Made by a program: the position numbers and the translations under genes
Part shown: piece by piece, positions 43,837 through 52,908 of the stretch
How positions within the stretch are numbered: the stretch's first letter is position 1
Layout: each line of letters opens with the position of its first letter
Source of the DNA: Thiovibrio sp964588325
GTDB taxonomy: Bacteria > Desulfobacterota > Desulfobulbia > Desulfobulbales > Desulfurivibrionaceae
DNA length: 64,000 bases
NCBI GenBank assembly: GCA_964588325.1
Contig: CAZPOR010000007.1
Span: forward strand, 62,001 to 126,000
Direction: 5' to 3'
The notes under the pieces: generated by a model
What the model saw: the letters and a program-made list of their open reading frames with translations, nothing else
What the model was told of the DNA's origin: nothing
Database searches by the model: none

Positions 43837-43898
43837 TATTCCACTCCTACATTTGACCACGCCGAGGGCTCTCGCGAAAGCGGGGGCCCTTTTTTTTG
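43792..43898 (+). repeat. Partial duplicate of the cold-shock gene 3' end and terminator
   Basis: Bases 43792-43837 match 32087-32132 with only two mismatches, then the similarity weakens and returns as the GAAA-loop terminator at 43863-43898 (compare 32158-32192). The 5' four fifths of the cold-shock gene is absent. Confidence 0.88.
43863..43898 (+). terminator. Intrinsic terminator of the double-cubane operon
   Basis: AGGGCTCTCGC, GAAA, GCGGGGGCCCT then eight T, with G-T pairs where the two cold-shock terminators differ. It ends the operon that begins at hdrA or at 41241. Confidence 0.88.
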
Positions 43899-43967
43899 TG
43901 CGCGTTCAGCCGCAAGGCAACGCTGCTGAACGCGCAGCCCCTTTTTCCACCAAAACCATCTCCCTGT

Positions 43968-43996
43968 TTGCACTGAACCTCTTTCCCCTATACAAT
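43968..43996 (+). promoter_or_regulatory. Sigma70-type promoter upstream of marC
   Basis: TTGCAC (43968-43973), 17 bases, TACAAT (43991-43996). It precedes the marC-usp-P-type ATPase unit by about 70 bases. Confidence 0.65.
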
Positions 43997-44067
43997 ACAA
44001 AAAAGCCTCCCGGCTTCCTCCACCACGGGCGAAGACTGAAAAACACGATCCACACAGGTTCGGCGCC

Positions 44068-44700
44068 ATGTTCGATTTTTCAGAACACATAAAGTTCATC
44101 ATCTCCCTTTTGGCCATCGTCAATCCCATCGGCGCCATTCCCATCTATATCAGCCTCACCGACGGCTACCGGCCGGAAGACCGGGCCAGAATCGTCCGGA
44201 TCACTCCGGTGGCCGTGTCCGCCATTCTCCTCACCACCCTGGTCAGCGGCGAATTCATCCTCCGTTTTTTCGGGATCTCCATCGACTCCTTCCGGGTGGG
44301 CGGCGGCATTCTCCTGCTGCTCATGGCCACCTCCATGCTCCAGGCCAGAACAAGCCGCACCGCCCATACCAGCGACGAAGCCGAAGAAACCGCGGACCGC
44401 GAAACCATCGCCGTAGTGCCCCTGGCCATCCCCCTGCTCTCCGGGCCGGGCGCCATCAGCACGGTTATCGTTTACGCCTACACGGCAAAAGGGTCCATGG
44501 CCTATCTGATTACCAGCGCGGGCATTCTCCTCATCGGCCTGTCCATTTATCTTTCCCTGCTGGCCGCGCCCCACATCGCCAAAAAACTCGGCAAAACCGG
44601 AATCAACATCATCACCCGGATCATGGGGCTTATTCTGGCCGCCATATCCGTGGAATTCATCACCACCGGGCTGAAAAACATCTTCCAGACCCTGGGCTGA
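44068..44700 (+). CDS. MarC family integral membrane protein
   Basis: 210 residues with six predicted membrane helices. Family landmarks are LLAIVNPIGAIPIYISLTDG at the start and VVPLAIPLLSGPGAISTVIV in the middle, the two inverted-repeat halves of the MarC fold, plus GINIITRIMGLILAAISVEF near the end. Function is not established despite the historical link to antibiotic resistance. Followed by a universal stress protein gene. Confidence 0.88.
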   Translation: MFDFSEHIKFIISLLAIVNPIGAIPIYISLTDGYRPEDRARIVRITPVAVSAILLTTLVSGEFILRFFGISIDSFRVGGGILLLLMATSMLQARTSRTAHTSDEAEETADRETIAVVPLAIPLLSGPGAISTVIVYAYTAKGSMAYLITSAGILLIGLSIYLSLLAAPHIAKKLGKTGINIITRIMGLILAAISVEFITTGLKNIFQTLG

Positions 44701-44739
44701 TCCCGGGCCTCCCCCGGCCGCACACAGGAGAATCCGGCC

Positions 44740-45561
44740 ATGAAAGTCATTGCCGCAATAAACGGCCTGGTTTCCTCGGATGTCGCGGCGCTCTATGCCC
44801 TGCGCTACGCGGCGCTCTTTGATCATACCCTCTGCCTGCTCCATGTGCTCAACCCCGCCGACCGGAAGGAGGAGGTGGAGGTAAGCATGGCCGCCGCCGA
44901 GGAGGCGGCCACCCGTTACGGAGTCAGGACCGAACGGGTTTTCCTGACCGGCGAACCGGCCCACGCCATCAGCGCATACCTTGCCGCCGCCAGAACCGAC
45001 ACCCTTTTCTGCGGCACCCGGCTGCACCGCCGGTTCTTCCAGGATTCGCTCAGCGAAAAACTGAGCCGGTTGTCCCTGCCCGCCAATCTGGCCGTGGTTC
45101 GGGTGGTCCATGTGCATGCGGTTTTCGTCACCGAAAACATCCTGCTCCCCATCCGGAAAGACCGGCTGTCGGTCCAGAAATTCGCCTTTTTCAGTTCCCT
45201 GGCCAAGGCCTTTGGCGCGGCAACGGAAATCTACAGCATCCATCCCGCGGGCAGACGCAGACTGGCCGCCCTGGACACCCACGCCGCCAGGATACTCTTC
45301 CAGAAGATCAACACCCGGTTGAGGCACTACGTCAACACCATGAAGCTCCTGGATATCCCCCTGACCATCAAGCACGCCCTGGCCGGCAGGGAGGTTGACC
45401 AGATCCTCCACCATGTGGCCCGCCATGATTTCCAGCTCATGATCATCGGAGGCAGAAGAGGCTCGCCCTTCGGGGGTTTCTTCCGGGAAAACCCCATGGA
45501 GCGTCTCTTCTGGCACACGCCGGTGAACACCATCGCCTTCTATGCCAGGGACAAAAAATGA
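44740..45561 (+). CDS. Tandem universal stress protein
   Basis: 273 residues with two UspA-like halves: VIAAINGLVSSDVAALYALR at the start and MIIGGRRGSPFGGFFRENP (the G-2x-G-9x-G(S/T)-like nucleotide loop) near the C-terminus. The first half lacks a clear phosphate loop; the second has one. Overlaps the start of the P-type ATPase gene by four bases (ATGA), so the two are co-translated and a regulatory link to that pump is suggested. Confidence 0.82.
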   Translation: MKVIAAINGLVSSDVAALYALRYAALFDHTLCLLHVLNPADRKEEVEVSMAAAEEAATRYGVRTERVFLTGEPAHAISAYLAAARTDTLFCGTRLHRRFFQDSLSEKLSRLSLPANLAVVRVVHVHAVFVTENILLPIRKDRLSVQKFAFFSSLAKAFGAATEIYSIHPAGRRRLAALDTHAARILFQKINTRLRHYVNTMKLLDIPLTIKHALAGREVDQILHHVARHDFQLMIIGGRRGSPFGGFFRENPMERLFWHTPVNTIAFYARDKK

Positions 45562-48275
45562 TCCAGCTTTTCGCCCTTGACCGCCAGACCCTGCTCCAAC
45601 GGTTGAAGAGTTCGGAAAACGGCCTCTCCTCCGGTCAGGTGTCCCGGCGGCTCAAGGAGTTCGGCCCCAACCAACTGGCTGTCGCGGCCAGAAAAAACTA
45701 CTTCCTTGCCTATCTGGGCCAGTATGCCGATTTTTTTTCCATCCTGCTCCAGGGCGCCGCCCTTCTCTCCTTTGTCGCCAGCCATTATGATCCGGGCCAG
45801 GGCTACGATGTTCTGGGCTATGCCATCCTCGGCGCGGTGATCATCAACGCCACCTTCACCTTCTGGCAGGAATACCGGGCCGACAAGGCCATGGAGGAGC
45901 TGCTCAAGCTGATGCCCGCCAAGGTTTCCCTGCGCCGGGAGGGAAAGATTGTCTCCGCCGCGGTCTTCGAAATCGTGCCCGGCGACATCATGCTTCTGGA
46001 AGAAGGCGACAAGGTGGCGGCGGACGGGATTCTCATCGAGGCCAATTCGCTCTATCTCAACCTCTCCTCCCTCACCGGCGAATCCGCTCCGGTGGCGAGA
46101 AACCTCCTGCCGGGCGAGGCAAAACGATCGCTGGACGCCAAAAACATGGTCTTTGCCGGAACCACCGTGCTTTCCGGCAGCGGGATGGCGGTGGCCAGCG
46201 CCACGGGCAATGCCACGGAGTTCGGCAAGATCGCCAGCCTGACCAAGAACGTGCGCAAGGCCGTCACCCCCATGCAGCGGGAGATCATCCATCTCACCCG
46301 CACCTTCACGGTTATCGCCCTGCTCATGGGCTGCGTCTTTTTCGCCCTGGGCCTCTTCTCCGGCAAGGGATTCATGCTGGCCTCGATCTTTGCCCTTGCC
46401 CTCATTGTCGCCAACATTCCGGAAGGATTGCTGCCGACCATCAGCCTGTCGCTCTCCCTGGCCAGCCAGCGCATGGCCCGGCGCAACGCCCTGATCAAGA
46501 ACCTCGATTCCGTGGAAACCCTGGGCAGCGCCACGGTGATCTGCACCGATAAAACCGGCACCCTGACCAGAAACGAGATGACCCTGAAGCACCTCTGGCT
46601 GGCGGGCGGCGAGCAGGTGAGCATTTCCGGCGAGGGGTATCGCGAACCGGGGGAATTCTCCTCTGTCCACGGGAATGAAAGCACCGAGAGCCGCCTCGCC
46701 GCCCTGCTCACTGCGGGGTTGCTCAACTGCCGCGCCACCATCGATGCACAAGGGCTGCACGGCGACCCCACCGAACTGGCCATTGTCGCGGCGGCCCATA
46801 AAAGAGGCATTGCCCCGCCGGAGATGAAAAAGGTTCGGGAGTTCATCTTCACCAGCGAGCGCAAGATGATGTCCTCCGTGTATCAGGAGGGAACGACAAC
46901 CTGGCTCTTTACCAAGGGCGCGGTGGAAGCGGTGCTGCCCAGATGCGCCTCCTATCTGGCCGATGACGGCTCGGAGCAGCCCCTGAACGAAATCACGCGA
47001 CAAAAGGTAATGGCCCGGGCAAACGATTTCGAGGATCAGGCCTTCCGGGTCTTGATGATCGCTCGTACCGGCAAGGAGGAGGAAAACGGCCTGACCCTGC
47101 TGGGCCTTGCCGCCATCATGGACCTGCCGCGCCAGGGCGTGGCCGAGGCAATGGCGACCTGCAAGACCGCCGGCATCCGGACCATGATGATCACCGGCGA
47201 CAACCCCCGCACCGCCGCAGCCATTGCCAACCAGATCGGCATGGCCCACCACCGGGTCATCACCGGCCCGGAGCTGGAAAGCATGGGGGATGAGCAGTTG
47301 GAGGAAATCCTGGCCCGCGAAACCGTCCTCTTTGCCCGCATGGCCAGCAGCCAGAAGCTGCGCATCGCCTCGGCTCTGCAAAACGCAGGCGAAGTGGTGG
47401 CCATGACCGGAGACGGGGTCAACGACGCGCCCGCCCTCAAGAAAGCGGATATCGGCATCGCCATGGGTCTTTCCGGCACCGAGGTGGCCAAGGAAGCGGC
47501 GGACATGGTGCTGCTGGACGACAACTTTGCCTCCATCGTCATTGCCATCGAGGAAGGGAGGACCGTCTATTTCAACGTCAAGAAGTTCGTCACCTATGTG
47601 CTCGCCTCGAACGTCCCGGAGATCGTGCCCTATATCCTGCAATTCTTTTTGAAGATTCCCCTGCCGCTTTCGGTGATCCAGATCCTCTTCATCGATCTGG
47701 GCACGGACATCCTCCCGGGCGTGGCCCTGGGCAGCGAACGGCCGGAAAAAAACATCATGAACCGGCCGCCGGTGGGGCGAAACGAAAAGATCCTCGACTG
47801 GGAGGTGTTCAAGCGGGGCTATTTCTTCCTGGGGATTATCGAGGCGACCGCGGCCATGACCGCCTTCCTCTCCTTTTTGCTGCTGCACGGCTGGCAATAC
47901 GGCACCGTCACCCTGGCCGATCCCTTGCTGCACCGGCAGGCCATGACCATGACCCTGCTGGGCGCGGTCACCTGCCAGATGCTCAACGGGTTGACCATGC
48001 GGAGCTGGGAGTTCTCCGTCTTCAGCCTGGGGCTCTTCTCCAACCGTCTGATGGTGGCAGCCATGGCGCTGGAAGTGGTCTGGATCTGGACCCTGCTCAA
48101 CGTGGCCCCGGTGCAAAAGGTATTCAACACCGCCCATGTGCCGCTGGCCGACCTCTGGGTTTTGCTGCCCTTTCCCGTGGCGCTTTTTCTAAGCCACGAA
48201 GGGTACAAATGGCTGCGCCGCAAAACAGCACATACCGAAATCGACAGCCCTTCCCATACTCTGGTCCGGAACTAG
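45558..48275 (+). CDS. P-type cation-transporting ATPase (P2 family)
   Basis: 905 residues. A cation ATPase N-terminal domain (about 1-70), actuator motif SLTGESAPVAR (TGES), phosphorylation site CTDKTGTLTRNEM, hinge GDGVNDAPALKKADIG and a C-terminal six-helix block make it a complete P2-type pump. TM4 reads IPEGLLPTISLSLSLASQRM, the PEGL form seen in Ca2+, Na+/K+ and H+/K+ related pumps, so the ion cannot be fixed from sequence. The upstream Usp gene overlaps it. A convergent lipoprotein gene follows. Confidence 0.92.
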   Translation: MIQLFALDRQTLLQRLKSSENGLSSGQVSRRLKEFGPNQLAVAARKNYFLAYLGQYADFFSILLQGAALLSFVASHYDPGQGYDVLGYAILGAVIINATFTFWQEYRADKAMEELLKLMPAKVSLRREGKIVSAAVFEIVPGDIMLLEEGDKVAADGILIEANSLYLNLSSLTGESAPVARNLLPGEAKRSLDAKNMVFAGTTVLSGSGMAVASATGNATEFGKIASLTKNVRKAVTPMQREIIHLTRTFTVIALLMGCVFFALGLFSGKGFMLASIFALALIVANIPEGLLPTISLSLSLASQRMARRNALIKNLDSVETLGSATVICTDKTGTLTRNEMTLKHLWLAGGEQVSISGEGYREPGEFSSVHGNESTESRLAALLTAGLLNCRATIDAQGLHGDPTELAIVAAAHKRGIAPPEMKKVREFIFTSERKMMSSVYQEGTTTWLFTKGAVEAVLPRCASYLADDGSEQPLNEITRQKVMARANDFEDQAFRVLMIARTGKEEENGLTLLGLAAIMDLPRQGVAEAMATCKTAGIRTMMITGDNPRTAAAIANQIGMAHHRVITGPELESMGDEQLEEILARETVLFARMASSQKLRIASALQNAGEVVAMTGDGVNDAPALKKADIGIAMGLSGTEVAKEAADMVLLDDNFASIVIAIEEGRTVYFNVKKFVTYVLASNVPEIVPYILQFFLKIPLPLSVIQILFIDLGTDILPGVALGSERPEKNIMNRPPVGRNEKILDWEVFKRGYFFLGIIEATAAMTAFLSFLLLHGWQYGTVTLADPLLHRQAMTMTLLGAVTCQMLNGLTMRSWEFSVFSLGLFSNRLMVAAMALEVVWIWTLLNVAPVQKVFNTAHVPLADLWVLLPFPVALFLSHEGYKWLRRKTAHTEIDSPSHTLVRN

Positions 48276-48306
48276 GGAGAGAAAACCCTTTTCTATTCCA
48301 GCCTGC

Positions 48307-48735
48307 TCACTTGGGCCCATAGGGCTGAAACTCGTCTTTCTTCTCAGGCACTGGTTTTGGTTTCGGGGAAGCTTTCTTTGGGGCAGCGCGCTCCTTGGCG
48401 CTGAAAGTGGCGAGGAATTCCTGGGGCATGCTTTTGTTGTTTTTCACCAACTCCAAAGGGATCAGGACCTGATCGCCCACAACAAGACGGTCGGCTGCGA
48501 TGGTGGGGTTGGTTTTGGCCAAAACTTTCCCGTTATCCTTGTTGCCGGTATACCACTGCGCGATCATGGGCAGCGTCTCGCCCGGCCACTCCACCGTGTG
48601 GACATAGACATCCGGCTTGGCTTCTTCCGCCTGCCCGCCTGTATCGCCGAACAGTGCACAGCCCGTCAAACAGGCAAGGCAGAAAATCCCAGCACAAAGC
48701 AAAAACAGCGGGGGAAAAGAGAGTGCGCGCTTCAT
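48307..48735 (-). CDS. LysM-like lipoprotein
   Basis: 142 residues. Lipobox CLTGC at about residue 22-26, then a LysM-like domain (VEWPGETLPMIAQWYTG, NPTIAADRLVVGDQVLIPL) and a basic, Pro/Lys-rich end (KKASPKPKPVPEKKDEF). LysM domains bind peptidoglycan, so this is likely an envelope-anchored accessory. It overlaps the stop of the Ser/Thr kinase gene by four bases, so the two are probably co-translated and may act in one signalling chain. Confidence 0.78.
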   Translation of the reverse strand: MKRALSFPPLFLLCAGIFCLACLTGCALFGDTGGQAEEAKPDVYVHTVEWPGETLPMIAQWYTGNKDNGKVLAKTNPTIAADRLVVGDQVLIPLELVKNNKSMPQEFLATFSAKERAAPKKASPKPKPVPEKKDEFQPYGPK

Positions 48736-50540
48736 GGTTCCTTCTTCTTTTTTTGTAACTGCTCAAGCAGTTTTGCAGCTTGGACGTTGCTGGGATTTTT
48801 CTCCACAGCCAGTCGGGCATGCCGGATACTCTCCTCGGTTTGGCCAAGCCTTTTTTCAATGAGGGCCAGGTTGAACAACGCCTCGTCCACATAATCGGGG
48901 GCAAGCTCTATAACCTTGGCATACATGGCCTTGGCCTCTTTATACCCTTTTTTGTCGGCAAGAAGATAGCCCAAATTGAAAAACGCCTTGTCCATTGTGT
49001 TGTCCAGGGCCACGGCCTTTTGATAGGCAGCCATTGCCTTGTCCGTTTCCTTGCCCTGGGTATAAAGCCGGCCGAGCTGGAAATGCACCAGGGCGGTGTT
49101 GGGATAGATCTGGGCGAGTTTTTCAAAAGCGGTCTCTGCTTCACGGGGCGACTGCTCCATGAACACAGAGGCATGGCGGTCAAAATCCGCCAAATCCTTA
49201 GGCGGAAAACTTCTCCCCGATGCCTGGTCCTGCCCGGTCAAGAGCCGGGCAAAATAGCTCCGCGCCTCATCCTGCATCGTGATGGAATTCTCCTGGGCCG
49301 GGTTGGCAACGGAGACATCGCCCGCTTTCTCTTCAGGTTTGCCGAAAAACTTAACCGTTGCAGCAGCTCCCATCCCCAGGACCAGCACCACAACCGCCAG
49401 GAGAACGACCAGCCTGCGAGGGCGAGGTTCCCGCACCTTGAATTCCGGGGCGTGCTTCTCCCTTGCAAGTATGAGCGTTGGCTCCAAGGCAGAAGCTTCG
49501 GAATCCAGAACCTCATCGGCCGGAGGCAACGCAACGGAAGCGGCTTGACCCAGCGTTGCTTCCTCTTGCTCCATGTCCGCCTTGAAAAATTGTGCCATGC
49601 AGAGGGCCAGCTCCCTCGCCGTGGCAAACGCCCCTGTTTCCTTGGCGCATCTCTCAAGATCGGCCAACAACTCCCCGGCTGTCTGGTAGCGGTCATCGGG
49701 GGCCCGGGCCAGGGCTTTGTCGAGAATATCATGGAGCAATGGCGGCAGAGAGACATCCAGCTCCCTGGCAGGAACAAACCTGCCGTCCACCGCGAGGGCA
49801 AGCTGCTGCCCGCTATCCTCGGCGGTATACAGATGCCTTCCGGTCACCAGTTCATACAGGATAATGCCAACGGAAAAAATATCGGACCGGTGATCAATCT
49901 CCTTTCCGCTTGCCTGCTCCGGGGACATATAGGCAATCTTGCCCTTGAGCGAGCCAACGGTGGTGACGGTATTGTGACTGGTTGCCCGGGCGATGCCGAA
50001 ATCGATGATCTTTACCTGCCCGTCATAGGTGATGAAGATGTTTTGCGGGCCGATATCGCGGTGGACAATACCAAGGGGCTCGCCGGAAAAATTTTTCAGA
50101 TTATGGGCATAATCCAACCCGCCACAGATTTCCGCGACGATAAAAAGGGCCATGCCCAAGGGCAGCCGGGCCTCGCTTTTCCCCGCACAATTCATCAGAG
50201 TCCGCAACGGCTTACCGGAAAGATACTCCATGGAGATGAAATATCCTCCCGCCATTTCCCCGAAATCGAAAATCTGCACGATGTTGCGATGGTGCAGGAA
50301 AGCAGCGAGTCGCGCCTCATCGATGAAGGCGGAAACAAAATCCTCCTGGTCAGCCAGATGGGGCAGGATTTTTTTAATAGCGACGAGCTTCTCAAAGCCC
50401 TGGGAACCGATGATCTTGGCACGGCACAGCTCCGCCATTCCACCACGGGCGATGCGGTCCAGAAGGAGAAACTTCCCATACTGTATGGGCTGATAGGCGG
50501 GGGTGGCTTGCAAGATAGAGGTCCTTGTACTTCCTTTCAT
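48732..50540 (-). CDS. Membrane Ser/Thr protein kinase with TPR repeats
   Basis: 602 residues. Kinase domain (about 18-290) with KFLLLDRIARGGMAEL (glycine loop), AIKKILPHL (Lys), IVHRDIGPQNIFITYDG (catalytic loop) and KIIDFGIARAT (DFG). An Asn/Asp pattern matches the PknB/Hanks family; catalytic residues are intact. A transmembrane segment (RRLVVLLAVVVLVLGMG, about 375-395) separates it from periplasmic TPR-like repeats (about 465-590, e.g. PNTALVHFQLGRLYTQGKET). The lipoprotein gene follows with a four-base overlap. A start for the opposite HDOD gene lies 250 bases away. Confidence 0.9.
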   Translation of the reverse strand: MKGSTRTSILQATPAYQPIQYGKFLLLDRIARGGMAELCRAKIIGSQGFEKLVAIKKILPHLADQEDFVSAFIDEARLAAFLHHRNIVQIFDFGEMAGGYFISMEYLSGKPLRTLMNCAGKSEARLPLGMALFIVAEICGGLDYAHNLKNFSGEPLGIVHRDIGPQNIFITYDGQVKIIDFGIARATSHNTVTTVGSLKGKIAYMSPEQASGKEIDHRSDIFSVGIILYELVTGRHLYTAEDSGQQLALAVDGRFVPARELDVSLPPLLHDILDKALARAPDDRYQTAGELLADLERCAKETGAFATARELALCMAQFFKADMEQEEATLGQAASVALPPADEVLDSEASALEPTLILAREKHAPEFKVREPRPRRLVVLLAVVVLVLGMGAAATVKFFGKPEEKAGDVSVANPAQENSITMQDEARSYFARLLTGQDQASGRSFPPKDLADFDRHASVFMEQSPREAETAFEKLAQIYPNTALVHFQLGRLYTQGKETDKAMAAYQKAVALDNTMDKAFFNLGYLLADKKGYKEAKAMYAKVIELAPDYVDEALFNLALIEKRLGQTEESIRHARLAVEKNPSNVQAAKLLEQLQKKKKEP

Positions 50541-50616
50541 TCTTCCATTGCTCGGCTGAATTTGCCGAAATCATTATAACAAACTCACACAACAACACCA
50601 TAGCAGGCTTTCAAAA

Positions 50617-50657
50617 AGCTAGGGAAACATTCGCGCCAGCGGCAATCTTCCCTAGCT
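50617..50657. repeat. Inverted repeat between divergent kinase and HDOD genes
   Basis: AGCTAGGGAA and TTCCCTAGCT, 21 bases apart, in the 254-base divergent region. It lies close to the kinase start, so a shared operator is possible. Confidence 0.5.
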
Positions 50658-50710
50658 GCTAAAACCAAATACGAGCAAAGCAAATCGACATTTTTTCCTT
50701 CGTAACCCTT

Positions 50711-50739
50711 TTGAAACATGCTACCATTGACGAGATAAT
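50711..50739 (+). promoter_or_regulatory. Sigma70-type promoter for the HDOD gene
   Basis: TTGAAA (50711-50716), 17 bases, GATAAT (50734-50739), leaving a leader of about 45-50 bases. Confidence 0.6.
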
Positions 50740-50794
50740 ATGATCGGCTCGCCCGCCCCTGCCTTTTTCCTTTGATCGCAACGGAGCGCACACC

Positions 50795-51691
50795 TTGACC
50801 ACCATTGATTTCAACGCCCAACGCCTTGAGCATGCCAAGCAAATCGTCAGCAAGATCAAGCTGCCGGCCCAGCCCACCATCGTCATCGAGATCAACAAGG
50901 AAATGCGCGCCGAGCATCCCGATTTTCCGCGCATCGCCAATCTGGTGACCCAGGACGCCTCCATAAGCGCCAAGGTCATCAACGTGATCAACTCCCCGTT
51001 TTTCGGCCTGTCCAGCAAATGCGAATCCATTGTCAAGGCCCTCACCTACATGGGGCTGGAAAACTTCCGCAAGGTGGTGCTCACCGCCTGCCTGCAGGAT
51101 GCCCTGGGCACCGGCACCGCCACGGACAAAATTTTCTGGGAGCATTCCCTGCACACCGCCGTGGCGGCGGAAGCCCTGGCCAAAACCATGCGCGGCATCC
51201 TGACCGCCGAGGACATCACCCCGGACATGGCCTACATGGCCGGGCTCTTCCATGACTGCGCCATCCCGATGCTGCTCAAGCGTACTCCGCCATACCAGGC
51301 CTTCACCCATGCCGCCCTCAGCCACAAGCGCGATATCATCCAGGAGGAAGATGCGCTGGTCGGCTCGGATCATTGCGTGGTTGGAGGGCTGCTGGCCAAA
51401 ACCTGGTCTCTGCCCGACGCGGTGTGCAAGACCATCATCCACCACCACACCTCCAATCTCACAGGGCAAGGAGCCGTGCCGGCCAAGCTCATCGCCCTGA
51501 TCAAGGTGGCCGACTACATCGCCTACAGCTTCGGCTATTCCATCGGTTTGATGGACAGAATCATCGACAACGAATGGGACCCGGAGGAATGGAGCGAACT
51601 CAACGAGGGTGTGCTGCAGGAACTGCATCTGGGGCCGGACGATCTCATCGACATGAAAGACACCATCTTCGAGCAGCTCTGCGCTCAGTGA
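50795..51691 (+). CDS. HDOD domain protein
   Basis: 298 residues starting at TTG with GGAG eight bases upstream. The whole protein is one HDOD domain: HTAVAAEALAKTM, YMAGLFHDCAIPMLL (HD replaced in part) and VADYIAYSFGY near the end. N-terminal LPAQPTIVIEIN matches the family start. Such proteins act as regulators rather than hydrolases. Second HDOD protein in the window, not adjacent to the first. A terminator follows. Confidence 0.85.
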   Translation: MTTIDFNAQRLEHAKQIVSKIKLPAQPTIVIEINKEMRAEHPDFPRIANLVTQDASISAKVINVINSPFFGLSSKCESIVKALTYMGLENFRKVVLTACLQDALGTGTATDKIFWEHSLHTAVAAEALAKTMRGILTAEDITPDMAYMAGLFHDCAIPMLLKRTPPYQAFTHAALSHKRDIIQEEDALVGSDHCVVGGLLAKTWSLPDAVCKTIIHHHTSNLTGQGAVPAKLIALIKVADYIAYSFGYSIGLMDRIIDNEWDPEEWSELNEGVLQELHLGPDDLIDMKDTIFEQLCAQ

Positions 51692-51716
51692 TCCCCGAAG
51701 GTGGCTTCGTTTTTTA

Positions 51717-51757
51717 AAAAGCAAGGATATGTACGATAAGTACCTACCCTTGCTTTT
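51717..51757 (+). terminator. Terminator-like hairpin after the HDOD gene
   Basis: AAAAGCAAGG and CCTTGCTTTT form a 10-base stem preceded by a T-run and followed by a weak T-run on the plus strand. It could serve either strand. A smaller perfect repeat GTGACG-caa-CGTCAC lies just after it at 51764-51778. Confidence 0.65.
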
Positions 51758-51874
51758 CAACCCGTGACGCAACGTCACAACTTCGCTTCCCCTCCGCCGT
51801 AAGACTTCTACTACAAAGGGTGGGGGCAATCTGCCTCCACCCTTTCCCGCCCAAGGCGCCCACACTCAATCTGT

Positions 51875-51903
51875 TTGACAGCGCTGGCCTGCCCCGGTAT
51901 AAC
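51875..51903 (+). promoter_or_regulatory. Strong sigma70-type promoter for the NERD nuclease gene
   Basis: TTGACA (51875-51880), 17 bases, TATAAC (51898-51903). This is the closest match to consensus seen in the window. Confidence 0.75.
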
Positions 51904-51945
51904 TGATCAATCTTACTTGAAATATTCCTGTTTTGAGGGGCGCGA

Positions 51946-52854
51946 TTGTCCAATCTTCTAATTCAATGTATTCCCGTGCTGGTTATGTTTGTGTTGTTTG
52001 CGCTGGCGATAGGGATATTGGCCATTGTCAAAAGGCTTCACCGCCGGGGGCGGCGGAACCCCCTGACCCGTGATCTGTTGCGCAACCCTGGGGAAAGCCT
52101 GCGCGAACAGGTTGAGGATCTTGGCCAAGACCTTACCTCCCACCTGCTTTTTCTCCTGCTCATCCCTCTCCTTCTTGGCTCGCAATTTCTTCTCCAACAG
52201 CGCTTTGCCCCTCAGTCAACCACCCCCAGCCTGGGGTTTGTTTATGGCATAATGCTCTTGTTTTTCATCTTGTACTTCGCCGTCCAGATAGACCGGACCT
52301 GGCGGACACGGCAGCGCCTCCGCTTGGGCATGGAATGCGAAATGGCAGCCGGGCAGGAGCTGAACCAACTTATGCTGCTCGGCTGCCGGGTGTACCACGA
52401 TTTCCCGGCCGAGGATTTCAATATAGACCATATCGTGATCGGCCCGGCCGGTGTGTACGCGGTGGAGACCAAGGGGCGGGCCAAGCCGGACAAGGGCCGG
52501 GGCAAGGAAGAGGCGCTGGTGGTCTATGACGGCAAGAGCCTGCAATTCCCCGGCTGGCAGGAAACCGAGCCGATTGCCCAGGCCAAGCGCCAGGCGCAAT
52601 GGCTGGCCAACTGGCTGAAAAACGCGGTGGGCGAGCCGGTGCCGGTGCAACCGGCCCTGGCCTTGCCCGGTTGGTTTATCGAGCGCAAGGGGCGGGACAT
52701 GGTGGTGTTCAATTCCAAGAATCCGGATTTCCTCGCGAAGCCCAGGGGGGAAAGGGTGTTGTCTGATGAAATGATTCAGCGGGTGGCGCATCAGGTGGAG
52801 CAACGCTGCCGCACGGTGGAACCGGTTTCGTATGGGAAGAAGAAGGGGAACTGA
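51946..52854 (+). CDS. Membrane-anchored NERD domain nuclease
   Basis: 302 residues starting at TTG with GAGGGG five bases upstream. One N-terminal transmembrane helix (about 8-28) and a second hydrophobic region (about 66-110) anchor it. The NERD domain (about 125-245), a PD-(D/E)xK-like nuclease fold, shows FNIDHIVIGPAGVYAVETKGR, which contains the conserved Asp-His and Glu-x-Lys residues. NERD proteins are widespread in DNA-processing and defence contexts. It has its own promoter and lies upstream of a type III restriction-modification pair, with a gap of only 54 bases. Confidence 0.82.
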   Translation: MSNLLIQCIPVLVMFVLFALAIGILAIVKRLHRRGRRNPLTRDLLRNPGESLREQVEDLGQDLTSHLLFLLLIPLLLGSQFLLQQRFAPQSTTPSLGFVYGIMLLFFILYFAVQIDRTWRTRQRLRLGMECEMAAGQELNQLMLLGCRVYHDFPAEDFNIDHIVIGPAGVYAVETKGRAKPDKGRGKEEALVVYDGKSLQFPGWQETEPIAQAKRQAQWLANWLKNAVGEPVPVQPALALPGWFIERKGRDMVVFNSKNPDFLAKPRGERVLSDEMIQRVAHQVEQRCRTVEPVSYGKKKGN

Positions 52855-52908
52855 TGTATCGCCGCGCAGCTACGATAACAGATAGATTCATAACAAGGAT
52901 AACTCCCC

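Noticed and set aside
45540..48137. Very long open frame on the minus strand opposite the P-type ATPase
   Set aside because: It is the antisense shadow of a GC-rich gene; its product is full of Gly, His, Gln and Asp repeats with no recognisable domain, while the plus-strand product has all P-type motifs.
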